Under the pieces are notes generated by a model. It ran no database searches. It was not told the DNA's origin and saw only the letters and a program-made list of their open reading frames with translations. Positions 16,830 to 24,695 of a DNA stretch of 64,000 bases are shown one piece after another. This DNA is from Roseiarcus sp031367195 (GTDB taxonomy: Bacteria > Pseudomonadota > Alphaproteobacteria > Rhizobiales > Beijerinckiaceae), in contig JANLPL010000250.1 of NCBI GenBank assembly GCA_031367195.1, forward strand, positions 1 through 64,000. Reading direction: 5' to 3'. Both the position numbers and the translations under genes were made by a program. The number at the start of each line of letters is the position of its first letter. The first letter of the stretch is position 1.

Positions 16830-17561
16830 ATGTTCATGAACGTTGCCGAGGCCGCGCGGCGGCGGGTGCTGTCCAAGCTCGGTCTCGACCGGCTCGTGAC
16901 GGCGGAATATCTCGACATCGCCGCCGGCCATCGCGCCCATGCCGAGCTGCAACGCACGCCGGCGACGTTCCACATCGACGGCCTGACCATCGAGGCGCCG
17001 GGCGGCGTATATCATCCCACGCCCGAATCCAGCTCGATGCTGTTCATCCGCAACATTCAGGCGCTTGCCGCGCCGTCCTTTCCGCGCATGTTGGAAATCG
17101 GCACGGGTTGCGGCGCTATCGCGCTGTTTGTAGCCCATCGCTGGGGCGGCTATGTCGTGGCGACCGACATTTCCGCGACGACGTTGGCCTCCGCTGAGGC
17201 CAACGCCCGCCGCAACGGCCTGTCGCCGCGCCTCGTCCAGTCCGATCTGTTCAAGTCGGTGGGGGAGGGCGATTTCGACCTCGTCGTATTCAACACGCCG
17301 CTGATCGACAAGGCGCCCGAGGACGATCTGGAGCGCCAGAGCCTGTGCGATCCCGGCGGCCGACTGCTGCGCGCTTATCTCGACGGGCTCGCCGGCGCGC
17401 TGGCGCCGGGCGGCGTCGCGCTGTTTGGAATCTGCTGCAACACGGCCTATCAACGGATCGAGGAGGTCGATCTCGATTTCGAGATCGTCGGGCTGGAGCT
17501 GATCGGCAAGGGGTTTTGGCGCGCGATTGTGGCCGCGCGACGCGTCACGCCGCCGGGCTGA
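16830..17561 (+). CDS. HemK/MTS-like class I methyltransferase with NTPL motif
   Basis: A 243-residue SAM-dependent methyltransferase. The SAM loop is M-L-E-I-G-T-G-C-G-A-I-A, with V-V-A-T-D-I-S next. The motif IV position reads V-F-N-T-P-L instead of the N-P-P-Y/F of N5-glutamine and N6-adenine methyltransferases. That change would alter the amide-binding site, so the substrate may be neither PrmC-like nor nucleic acid. The N-terminal region (about 1-85) is helical with a Y-H-P-T-P-E-S turn like that before the MTS domain in PrmC-type proteins. It converges on and overlaps the second MFS_3 gene by 17 bases. Confidence 0.75.
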   Translation: MFMNVAEAARRRVLSKLGLDRLVTAEYLDIAAGHRAHAELQRTPATFHIDGLTIEAPGGVYHPTPESSSMLFIRNIQALAAPSFPRMLEIGTGCGAIALFVAHRWGGYVVATDISATTLASAEANARRNGLSPRLVQSDLFKSVGEGDFDLVVFNTPLIDKAPEDDLERQSLCDPGGRLLRAYLDGLAGALAPGGVALFGICCNTAYQRIEEVDLDFEIVGLELIGKGFWRAIVAARRVTPPG

Positions 17562-19185
17562 AATGCTTTCGCCCGCGCTGCGGCGCGATGAGATGCGTGA
17601 CGACGGGCGTTTCGACCAATAGCTGGCGTACGCGCTCCTCGATGCGCCGGTCGGCGTTGGTCACGCGCTCGTAGAGATGCATCAGCTCCAACCAGCTCTC
17701 GATCAGGAAGGTTTCGGTATAGCGACCTTCCGTCGCGAGTTCTTCGAATATGCCCCAGGCATAGGCCCCGTCACGCCGGCGCTCGTGGCCGATCTCGCGC
17801 ATGGCGCTTAAGAATTCATCGCGATGACCGGGGTCGATGCAATAGCGGATTGTCACCAGCGCCGGTCCCTGACTCCAGCCGACATCGAATGCGACGCGCG
17901 GCGAGCGCCAGTGCAGCGAGGGGGCGAGGTCGGCGCCGAGGCCGGATTGCAGCCGCGAGCCCCAGCTCATCGGAATCGCGAGCAGCGCGCCGGCCGCCGC
18001 CACATAAAGCGCGAGATCGACGCCGCGCAGCGCCGCGATCTGGCCCCAAAGCGCGCTGGCGAAGGTCGAGGCGCCGAAAATCGCGGTGAGAAAGATCGCC
18101 AGCCCCCGGCCGCGCACCCAGTTCGGCAGCGAAAGCTGAGCCGAGACATAAAGTGTCGAGATAATGAGCGTCCACATCGCGCCCGCGATCACGCAAGCCG
18201 CCAGCGCGCTGACCGGATCGCGCGCCAGCGCGAACATTGCCAGCGCGACCGCCGTGCCGACGCTCGCGAAAGCCACCAGCGCATCCGGCCCAAGCCAGGC
18301 CTTCAGCCGCGACAGCGTGGCCGAGCCGACGATGGCGCCGACGCCGATGGCGGCGAGCAGCAAGCCGTAAAACGCCGCGCCCTGCGCCGGTTGCGCGCGC
18401 GCGATCAGCGGTAGCAGCGCCCAATAGGCGCTGGCGAAGGGAAAGAAGGCGAGCGTTCGCACCAGCGTCGCGTGGAGATGGTGATTATGCCGCGCGTGGC
18501 GCACGCCGGTGCGGATCGCGCTCATGAAGCGCTCGGCCGGCAAACCGCTGGCGATGCGTCGGGGCGGTCGCCACCAGATCAGCGCGCCCAGGATCAACAC
18601 ATCGCTGATCGCGTTGATCCAGAACGGCGCCGACACCCCGACCCAGGCGATGACAAGGCCGCCGACCGCCGGACCGACCGCGCGGCTGACGTTATAGCCC
18701 GCCGTATTGGCCGCTACCGCCGCGTCGAGATCGCGCGGCGGCACAAGCAGAGGCGCGATGGAAACCCACGCCGGCGCCGCCAGAGCGCCGCCGACGCCGA
18801 GCAGAAAAGTCGCGCCCAGCAACAGTTCGGGCGTCGCGAACCCCATCGACACCGCCGCCGCGAAAGTCGCGGAAACGACGAGAATCGCAATATTGACGCC
18901 GATCAGCAGGCGCCGCGCATCGACCAGATCGGTCAACGTCCCCGCGGGAATGGTGAACAGAAACAACGGCAGGCTGGTCGCGGTCTGGATCAGCGCGACC
19001 GTCATCGGTTCCCGGCTCATATTGGCCATGTACCAGCCGGTGGCGGTGTCGAACATGGCGATGCCGACGTTCGAGAGCGTGCTCGCCGCCCAGATCACCG
19101 CGAAGGCGAGGCTGGCGAACGCCCCCCAGCGTGACTCCGGCTCCCCCTCACGGGGCTGCGGCGGTTTTGTCTCCCGGCTCAACAC
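17545..19185 (-). CDS. MFS_3-family exporter with soluble C-terminal domain (copy 2)
   Basis: A 546-residue paralogue of the exporter at 14391-16091, matching along the whole length: loop G-T-L-T-D-L-V-D-A-R-R, middle segment N-T-A-G-Y-N-V-S-R-A-V-G-P-A, L-P-N-W-V-R-G-R-G-L-A, and the soluble tail with R-R-R-D-G-A-Y-A-W-G and Y-T-E-T-F-L-I-E-S-W-L-E. The start is GTG 19185 with GGAGAG just upstream; the only nearby ATG is out of frame. The sequence differs from copy 1 throughout, so the duplication is old or the copies were acquired separately. Substrate unknown. Confidence 0.82.
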   Translation of the reverse strand: MLSRETKPPQPREGEPESRWGAFASLAFAVIWAASTLSNVGIAMFDTATGWYMANMSREPMTVALIQTATSLPLFLFTIPAGTLTDLVDARRLLIGVNIAILVVSATFAAAVSMGFATPELLLGATFLLGVGGALAAPAWVSIAPLLVPPRDLDAAVAANTAGYNVSRAVGPAVGGLVIAWVGVSAPFWINAISDVLILGALIWWRPPRRIASGLPAERFMSAIRTGVRHARHNHHLHATLVRTLAFFPFASAYWALLPLIARAQPAQGAAFYGLLLAAIGVGAIVGSATLSRLKAWLGPDALVAFASVGTAVALAMFALARDPVSALAACVIAGAMWTLIISTLYVSAQLSLPNWVRGRGLAIFLTAIFGASTFASALWGQIAALRGVDLALYVAAAGALLAIPMSWGSRLQSGLGADLAPSLHWRSPRVAFDVGWSQGPALVTIRYCIDPGHRDEFLSAMREIGHERRRDGAYAWGIFEELATEGRYTETFLIESWLELMHLYERVTNADRRIEERVRQLLVETPVVTHLIAPQRGRKHFSPAA

Positions 19186-19236
19186 CCTCTCCGCGACATG
19201 ACCCCTCCCTCTGATATAGGGCGCTGATGTCGCGTT

Positions 19237-19875
19237 TCACCCCCGCGCCGCCAAAGCCGCCGCCACCTGCGCGCGCGACCAGACGCAGAGTTCGCGCTGC
19301 GGATAGGGGAAAACATAGTCGGGAATGCGGTAGAGCACCTCGCGCGGCAGCCGATAGGGCGGCTTGTAGAGGTCGATCAGCCGGAAGCCGCCGGGCGCGA
19401 TGTCGGAATTGTCGAAATCGCTGACATTGAGATGCGTCGTCGTCATCAAGAAGCCGATGCGCGAGCGGCAAAAGCCTTCGAGCGCCGACCGGATCGCCGC
19501 CTCCGGCAGATGGAACAGGCAGTCGCGGCAGAACCAGAGATCGGCGTCGGGCAGCGGGTCGCTGGCGATGTCGCACCGGACAAAGCGCCGTGTTTCGTCG
19601 CCATAGCGGGTCCGGTTCGCCTCGACCAACGGCGCCACGATGTCGCCGCCGATATAGCTGAAACCTTCAGGGAATTCGACCGCGCGCATCCAGTTGAAAT
19701 CGCCGCAGGGCGCGTCGAACATCGACGCGACGCGGAACGCGCGCAGAAATTTCGCCAGTTCGTGGCGCAGGTTGTAGGTATAGTCCAGGGTCGAGCCGTC
19801 GCCGCTGAGGCTCTCGTCGTTGCCCCAGTAGTTCGACGCGGCGTGGCCGGCGAACACGGATTGCAAGTCTTTCAC
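19237..19875 (-). CDS. Class I SAM methyltransferase, last gene of coupled cluster
   Basis: A 212-residue methyltransferase with an unusual SAM loop, M-F-D-A-P-C-G-D-F-N-W-M, where the usual G-x-G-x-G is D-x-P-C-G-D. This variant is seen in small methyltransferases annotated near glycan genes. Y-I-G-G-D-I-V follows as the acidic strand, then L-W-F-C-R-D-C-L-F-H-L-P. GTG 19875 is taken as start: it overlaps the stop of the glycosyltransferase gene (GTGA) and has GGAGG upstream; an open frame continues further but without homology. It would methylate a sugar or small molecule made with the upstream genes (inference). Confidence 0.75.
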   Translation of the reverse strand: MKDLQSVFAGHAASNYWGNDESLSGDGSTLDYTYNLRHELAKFLRAFRVASMFDAPCGDFNWMRAVEFPEGFSYIGGDIVAPLVEANRTRYGDETRRFVRCDIASDPLPDADLWFCRDCLFHLPEAAIRSALEGFCRSRIGFLMTTTHLNVSDFDNSDIAPGGFRLIDLYKPPYRLPREVLYRIPDYVFPYPQRELCVWSRAQVAAALAARG

Positions 19876-20684
19876 GGGGCCTCCGGCGCGCCGGCGTTCC
19901 AGCGCGCGGTCAGTGCCGCGATCTCGTCCTGCGCGCATGTGCGCGCGAACCCGCCAAGCGCGCCGATTTCGTTAAACTGTTCGTGGAGAAACGAGCCCAC
20001 CGGCGGCGCGACGTCGAAATCATAGGCCGTGCGGCGCAGCAACTCGCTCCATAGATGCACCATGTCCGAGCGCGCCGCCGCCTCGGCGACAGCCTCGCGT
20101 TCGCGCGGGTCGAACAGGCGCCAGAACTCGTCGGGCGCGATTGGGTAAAAGCGCTCCGGCGCCGCCGCGCTGGCATAGACGCCCTGCGCCTCGGCGATTT
20201 CGGTCAACAGATACGGCCCGATCGCGCCCCAGCCGATCTCGCGCCCTTCGGCCGCCCGCGCGTGGGCGAGCATTTCGGCGAGCACGGGGCTCTCCTGGGG
20301 CAGCCGCAACACCGCATTGTTGATCAGCGCCTTGCCCTTCGCCTCTGCCTGACAGCCCCAGATCAAGGGCGCGTCGAGCCCGCCGGGTCGCAGCGCCAGC
20401 ATGTCCGCATCGACCCAGCACAGGTTTTCGCGCGCCATCATCTCATAGCGGAAACGGTCGGAGAAGGTCGCCAGCGACGCCCGCCCGCCGACGCGGTAGC
20501 GCTGCATCAGCCCGGAATCGGGGCAGATTTCGCGCGCATCGCGCCACGCCACGCCCTCGGGCAGGTCGAGGCGAGCGTCGTAGCTGAACAGCGCGAGATC
20601 CGCGCCGCGCTTAGGGAACGAGGCGAGGCAGGCGCGAATCAGCCCCGGCAGCGGCCCGTGCCAGAAGGTGGCGAAGCCGCTCAA
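19872..20684 (-). CDS. DXD-motif glycosyltransferase
   Basis: A 270-residue protein resembling small GT-A sugar transferases (glycosyltransferase DXD/TcdA-TcdB-like or alpha-1,4-GT type). The metal-binding D-x-D is in L-C-W-V-D-A-D-M-L, preceded by an R-Y-E-M-M-A-R-E substrate helix, and I-W-G-C-Q-A-E-A and I-N-N-A-V-L-R-L follow in the expected order. The start is TTG 20684, overlapping the stop of the upstream gene (TTGA). The frame is open much further upstream, but there it is only the shadow of that gene. Acceptor and donor unknown. Confidence 0.75.
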   Translation of the reverse strand: MSGFATFWHGPLPGLIRACLASFPKRGADLALFSYDARLDLPEGVAWRDAREICPDSGLMQRYRVGGRASLATFSDRFRYEMMARENLCWVDADMLALRPGGLDAPLIWGCQAEAKGKALINNAVLRLPQESPVLAEMLAHARAAEGREIGWGAIGPYLLTEIAEAQGVYASAAAPERFYPIAPDEFWRLFDPREREAVAEAAARSDMVHLWSELLRRTAYDFDVAPPVGSFLHEQFNEIGALGGFARTCAQDEIAALTARWNAGAPEAP

Positions 20685-21403
20685 AGAATCCGCGCCAGCA
20701 CGTTGCGGCTCACGTCCTCCCAATCGGAGAACAAAGTCTCCGTCGCCAGATGCCCCAGCGCGACATATTCGCAATAGACGTCGAAGATCCAACTCGCATT
20801 GATGTCGTCGAGCACTAGATGCTTGCCGCGCCCGCCCCGCGCCAGCCGCAGGCAGTTGGATATGTCGGCGCGACACAATTCGTCGGTGTGGCCGCCGTCG
20901 ACGTGGAACAGGTCGAACTCCAGCCCCGGCACATGTGTCGCCAGCCGCGGCAGCGCCTCGCGCGAATCGCCGCGCCAGAACCGCACTCGGCCGGGGAATT
21001 CCTGCGCGAGAAAGGCGACGCAGGGCTCGACATAGCCGTGAACGCAGATATCTACGCCATGCCAGACGAGATCGGGATTGGCCGACAGACACAGCAAGGC
21101 GCCATGGCCGGCGTTGACGCCGACCTCCAGCATCGACCGTTTGAAGCGGGCGGCCCGCCACAGATTTCGACGCGCGGGGGCGAGGCTGGGGTCGGGCGCG
21201 TCGGGGACTTCCGCCGCGCGGTCCCAATAGAACAACCCGCCCTCGATCGTCTCGCCGCTTTCGCGCACCAGCGCGTTGAGCCGGGCGAGACGGCCGAGGA
21301 AACTCGCCGAAAATTGCTCGACCGCCGTGCCGCGGTCGAGCTGGTAATCGCGGATTTCGGACGGTTTTAGCGGCCGGCCGGGGAGGAGGGTGCGGCCTGT
21401 CAC
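20681..21403 (-). CDS. Class I SAM methyltransferase (TylF/CmcI-like)
   Basis: A 240-residue methyltransferase of the Methyltransf_24 type. S-M-L-E-V-G-V-N-A-G-H-G-A-L-L is the SAM loop. F-D-L-F-H-V-D-G-G-H-T-D-E contains the H-x-D-G-x-H metal/substrate signature of TylF/CmcI-like and cephalosporin-hydroxylase-like proteins, and H-L-V-L-D-D-I-N follows with the second metal-binding D pair. The start is GTG 21403, whose last bases form the stop of the preceding gene (GTGA). It sits between the secreted-protein gene and the glycosyltransferase. Confidence 0.75.
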   Translation of the reverse strand: MTGRTLLPGRPLKPSEIRDYQLDRGTAVEQFSASFLGRLARLNALVRESGETIEGGLFYWDRAAEVPDAPDPSLAPARRNLWRAARFKRSMLEVGVNAGHGALLCLSANPDLVWHGVDICVHGYVEPCVAFLAQEFPGRVRFWRGDSREALPRLATHVPGLEFDLFHVDGGHTDELCRADISNCLRLARGGRGKHLVLDDINASWIFDVYCEYVALGHLATETLFSDWEDVSRNVLARIL

Positions 21404-21921
21404 GGGCGTCCTGTCTGGAGATAGCGGAAGGCGGCGAGCAATTTCGCCCGCGTCGCGTCGTCCTGCACCGAAATGTCGGTCTTGTCGGCGTGCGAGGATT
21501 GGTCGCCCCAAATCGCGGCCACGCAGCCCGGCGTCTTGCAGGCGAACATCAGCCCGCGCGCGGCTTCCCCTTTCGGCGTCACGTCGCCGGGTTCGGCGAA
21601 CTCGGAGATTTCGACCTCGCCCAGCGAGAACGTCGCCTCATGCCGGCCCGGCGTCACCTTGCCCGCCTGCTCCTGCGTATAGCTCTCGCGCATGGCGACC
21701 TGCACCACGCCTTGCGCGGTCGTGAAGCGGATATCCTGCGTTAACCATTGGGAAACCAGGCCGTCGGCTTTCGTCAGATATTTCGGATTGTCGGCGGTCG
21801 CCTTGGGCAAGGCGCGGACAATATATTCCATCGCCTGCGCTTGCGAAGCGAACGGCGGTTGCGCCATGGCCGAACTCCCCCACAACCCCAGCGCGACAAC
21901 AAGCGTCAGGCCCCTTTTCAT
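21400..21921 (-). CDS. Secreted protein of unknown function
   Basis: A 173-residue protein with a clear Sec signal peptide: M-K-R-G, then a hydrophobic core L-T-L-V-V-A-L-G-L-W-G, cleavage likely after S-A-M-A. The mature part has no family I recognise. It contains two cysteines (F-A-C-K-T-P-G-C) that could pair in the periplasm. It is the second gene of the coupled cluster, starting at ATG 21921 inside the stop of the DUF4239 gene. Confidence 0.7.
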   Translation of the reverse strand: MKRGLTLVVALGLWGSSAMAQPPFASQAQAMEYIVRALPKATADNPKYLTKADGLVSQWLTQDIRFTTAQGVVQVAMRESYTQEQAGKVTPGRHEATFSLGEVEISEFAEPGDVTPKGEAARGLMFACKTPGCVAAIWGDQSSHADKTDISVQDDATRAKLLAAFRYLQTGRP

Positions 21922-22673
21922 TGCCCGACATCCAGGATCACCTGCTCGATCAGGGTCGGCGACAGTTGAATGGAGCTGGTATAGGGCTGGCTCATTTCCA
22001 GTATCAGGAACATCGCGCTCGCCACCGCCGCACCGCCGAGCCCGAGCGTCGCAATGGTCGTCGCGTTCGGTCGCGACAGCACGCCGTAGCCGCAGAATAA
22101 CAGACAGGACCAGCCGATCACGGTCAGGATCAGCGGCCAGGACACGGGGTCGACGAGTTGCAGCGACATCAACAGCCGCGTCTCACCGATCGCGGCATAG
22201 TGCTGCGCGGCGGCGCCCAGCAGCCTTTTCTGCATTTCGGTTTCCGGGGTGAGACCCGTCAGAAATGCGTCCATCGTCGCCATATTGGTCGAGGTGACAT
22301 TGACGGCGTCGGCCTTGGCGCGCTCCTCGCCCCAGAACTGCTCGTGCGCCCAGACCATTTCGGTGCGCAGCAGATCCCGCGCCTTCTGCGCCTGCGGGCC
22401 GTATTGCTTCATCTCCAGGTTGAATTCGAGCGCGCGCGCGGTCAGCAGTTGCAATTCGGACTTCTGCGTCTGCGTGACGCCATAGGAGGTCCAGATCAAC
22501 AGGCCCAGCACCAGCGCCAGCAGGAGGGTCAGGAGGCCTGCGACCCCGCCGATAATATCGCGCGAGCGATCGGACGTATGCGCCTCGGGCAGCACGCGGG
22601 TGAGCACCAGGCCCGCCAGCCCGCTGGCGAGCATCGCAATCCAGGCTAGGGCGGCGACGGCTAAAGACGACAT
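21918..22673 (-). CDS. DUF4239 (bestrophin-like) membrane protein
   Basis: A 251-residue membrane protein with four predicted helices: about 5-27, 42-65, 180-200 and 205-230. A long soluble region between helices 2 and 3 carries the DUF4239-typical Y-G-V-T-Q-T-Q-K-S-E-L and a helical section. DUF4239 proteins are often annotated bestrophin-like but have no assigned activity. It is the first gene of the five-gene coupled cluster and lies divergent to the Flp pilin gene, so its promoter should be in 22674-22873. Confidence 0.72.
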   Translation of the reverse strand: MSSLAVAALAWIAMLASGLAGLVLTRVLPEAHTSDRSRDIIGGVAGLLTLLLALVLGLLIWTSYGVTQTQKSELQLLTARALEFNLEMKQYGPQAQKARDLLRTEMVWAHEQFWGEERAKADAVNVTSTNMATMDAFLTGLTPETEMQKRLLGAAAQHYAAIGETRLLMSLQLVDPVSWPLILTVIGWSCLLFCGYGVLSRPNATTIATLGLGGAAVASAMFLILEMSQPYTSSIQLSPTLIEQVILDVGQ

Positions 22674-22873
22674 GTGATCCCTTGCGAACCGTTGTCCCGG
22701 AGCGCGCAGTCCGAGAGTTTCGCTTTAGGAGAGACTAACCCTTCGCACAAGCGACCGCACGCGCCCCGTATTCGCGACAAAACGCGGCTCCCGATTAGCA
22801 TTTCATCAAAGGCTTGGCGCCATAACGGGAAGGGCGACGGCGGACCCGTCCCTTAGTCATTTGGAGCAAAATC

Positions 22874-23035
22874 ATGAAGTTCGTCAAGCTTTTCGCGTCC
22901 GACGAGTCCGGCGCGACCGCCATCGAGTACGCGCTGATCGCCTCGTTGATCGCGATCGCCCTCGTCACGATCCTGACCAACCTCGGCACCAAGCTTTCGG
23001 CCGAGTTCTCGGAAGTTTCGTCCGCCCTCAAGTAA
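22874..23035 (+). CDS. flp: Flp/Fap-type pilin
   Basis: A 53-residue major pilin of the Tad system. After a short leader (M-K-F-V-K-L-F-A-S-D-E-S-G) comes the type IVb processing site G-A-T-A-I-E-Y-A-L-I, with the conserved E/Y pair that the prepilin peptidase methylates and packs, then a long hydrophobic helix and a short polar tail ending in A-L-K. ATG 22874 has a purine-rich TTGGAGCAAA before it. It precedes cpaA and is closed by a strong terminator, so it can be transcribed at high level apart from the assembly genes. Confidence 0.92.
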   Translation: MKFVKLFASDESGATAIEYALIASLIAIALVTILTNLGTKLSAEFSEVSSALK

Positions 23036-23060
23036 GACTCTCCCGCCTGAGCGAAGCGAA

Positions 23061-23090
23061 AGCGCCGGCGGCGTCCCCGCCGGCGCTTTT
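23061..23090 (+). terminator. Intrinsic terminator after flp
   Basis: A perfect 11-bp stem (23061-23071 with 23077-23087), a 5-base loop and TTTT immediately after lie 25 bases downstream of the flp stop. This is a standard rho-independent terminator, probably leaky enough or bypassed by a separate promoter for cpaA. Confidence 0.85.
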
Positions 23091-23172
23091 GCGTTTCCCC
23101 GCGGGCGGCGCGCTAACGCCGCCGCAACGTTTGCGCCCTAAGGTCAACGGACTTCTCTCGCGACGGTGAGCC

Positions 23173-23691
23173 ATGTCGACGGTTTTACCCCATCAGCTGA
23201 TGTTTCTGTTTTTCCCCGCCGCCATGGCCTGGGCGGCCGCGATGGACCTTCTGACCATGAAGATCCCCAACCGGCTGTCGGCTGCGCTGGCGATCGGCTA
23301 TTTCGCGGCGGCCGTCGTGGCGGGCGTTTCGCTGCACGACTTCGCGCTGCATCTGAGCTGCGGCGCGGTCGTGTTGGTGGTCACCTTCGCCATGTTCAAT
23401 CTGGGCTGGATCGGCGGCGGCGACGCCAAACTCGCCGCCGCCACCGCGCTATGGCTCGGCTGGACGCCGCTGGCCGACTACGGCGTCGCTTCGGCGCTGG
23501 CGGGCGGCGCGCTGACGATCGTCATTCTCGCGGCGCGACGCCTCACGCTGCCGCAGTTCCTGGCGACGCAATCGTGGATCGCCCGGCTGCACAACGCCAA
23601 GTCAGGCATACCCTACGGCATTGCCCTAGCGTTCGGGGGGCTGTTCGTTTATCCCGAGACACAACTCTGGGCGCAACTCGCCCTTCGCTGA
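23173..23691 (+). CDS. cpaA: Prepilin peptidase CpaA
   Basis: A 172-residue membrane aspartyl protease of the A24 family that cleaves the Flp pilin leader. Both catalytic aspartates are visible: A-M-D-L-L-T-M-K-I-P-N in the first loop and G-G-G-D-A-K-L in the second (GxGD motif). It has about five to six hydrophobic helices and lacks the N-terminal methylase domain of PilD, as usual for CpaA/TadV. A terminator hairpin follows, separating it from cpaB. Confidence 0.9.
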   Translation: MSTVLPHQLMFLFFPAAMAWAAAMDLLTMKIPNRLSAALAIGYFAAAVVAGVSLHDFALHLSCGAVVLVVTFAMFNLGWIGGGDAKLAAATALWLGWTPLADYGVASALAGGALTIVILAARRLTLPQFLATQSWIARLHNAKSGIPYGIALAFGGLFVYPETQLWAQLALR

Positions 23692-23707
23692 CACGATTGA
23701 ATCTTGC

Positions 23708-23749
23708 ACTCCGCGGGCGGCCATGCGGCTTCCCGCGGAGTTCTTTTTT
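23708..23749 (+). terminator. Intrinsic terminator after cpaA
   Basis: A perfect 10-bp stem (23708-23717 pairing with 23732-23741) with a 14-base loop is followed by TCTTTTTTG. It would end the flp-cpaA transcript and make the cpaB-tadC block a separate unit. Confidence 0.85.
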
Positions 23750-23773
23750 GTTGACCCTGCATATTTAGGAAAT

Positions 23774-23819
23774 CGAAATCGTTTGGATACGGCTGATTAA
23801 CCGTAATTTGACGATTTCG
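23774..23819. promoter_or_regulatory. Inverted repeat upstream of cpaB
   Basis: CGAAATCGT (23774-23782) is mirrored exactly by ACGATTTCG (23811-23819), 28 bases apart, between the cpaA terminator and the cpaB start. The A+T-rich spacer includes a half-palindromic CGGCTGATTAACCG. A promoter with an operator for the pilus-assembly operon is plausible; no known consensus was recognised. Confidence 0.35.
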
Positions 23820-23872
23820 TACCATTCTGGACCCAAGGCGACGCAGCGCGCGCCATCCAGGGTCTGAAGTCC

Positions 23873-24685
23873 ATGAACAGGTTGCAGATCATCGTATTGG
23901 GCGTCTCGGTCGTCGCGTTCGGCGGCGCCTATTTCGTCTTCAATAATTATCTCGGGACGCCGCATAAGGCGCAAGTCGTGCTTGAGGCGCCAAAGTTGCA
24001 GACCGAGAAGGTGCTGGTCGCCGCGCAAGACATTCCCAAGGGAAGCGTCGTCAACGAGCAGCAAGTGACCTGGCTCGAATGGCCCAAGGACTCGATCTCC
24101 GAGTTGATGATCATGAAATCCGGCACGCCCGACACAATTGCGGAGCTGAAAGACACGATGACGCGCGATTCGTTCCTTCGCGGTGAGCCGTTGCGGCGCG
24201 ACAAGCTCGTGAAGGCCGGCATCGGCAGCTACATGGCGGCGGTGCTGCCGAGCGGGATGCGCGCGGTGGCGATCCGAATCGAAAACACCGGCGATTCGTC
24301 CGCCGGCGGCTTCATCCTTCCCAACGATCGCGTCGATGTCGTGCGCGTGTTCCAGGATGAGGAGGCCACGCGCGCGAAGGGCTCTTCTGTGCTTGGCCAT
24401 CAGGTGATCCTCTCCAACGTGCGGGTGCTGGCGATCGGCCAGAACGTGCAGGAGGAGAACGGCAAGAAGGTCGTCGTCGGCGGCAACGCCACGCTCGAAC
24501 TCGATCCCAAACAATCGGAAATGATCGTTTACGCCCAGAACGCGTCCGGTTCGCATCTGACCCTCGTGCTGCGCAGCTTGGTCGATAGCGCCGGCGAAAC
24601 GGTGACGGTCAATGATCCCTCGGACTCGCAGGGCAAGGGTCTGACCATCGTGCGCTACGGCGCCGCGCAGCAAGCAGCCCGCTGA
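23873..24685 (+). CDS. cpaB: Tad pilus periplasmic protein CpaB/RcpC
   Basis: A 270-residue protein with an N-terminal membrane anchor (I-I-V-L-G-V-S-V-V-A-F-G-G-A-Y-F-V-F) and an SAF/beta-clip domain starting at V-L-V-A-A-Q-D-I-P-K-G-S-V. The family motif A-V-A-I-R-I-E-N-T and P-N-D-R-V-D-V-V lies in the middle, and a C-terminal RcpC-type domain includes L-D-P-K-Q-S-E. It is thought to help the secretin or stabilise the outer-membrane pore. It starts a run of closely spaced cpa/tad genes. Confidence 0.9.
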   Translation: MNRLQIIVLGVSVVAFGGAYFVFNNYLGTPHKAQVVLEAPKLQTEKVLVAAQDIPKGSVVNEQQVTWLEWPKDSISELMIMKSGTPDTIAELKDTMTRDSFLRGEPLRRDKLVKAGIGSYMAAVLPSGMRAVAIRIENTGDSSAGGFILPNDRVDVVRVFQDEEATRAKGSSVLGHQVILSNVRVLAIGQNVQEENGKKVVVGGNATLELDPKQSEMIVYAQNASGSHLTLVLRSLVDSAGETVTVNDPSDSQGKGLTIVRYGAAQQAAR

Positions 24686-24695
24686 GGAGGCTCCC

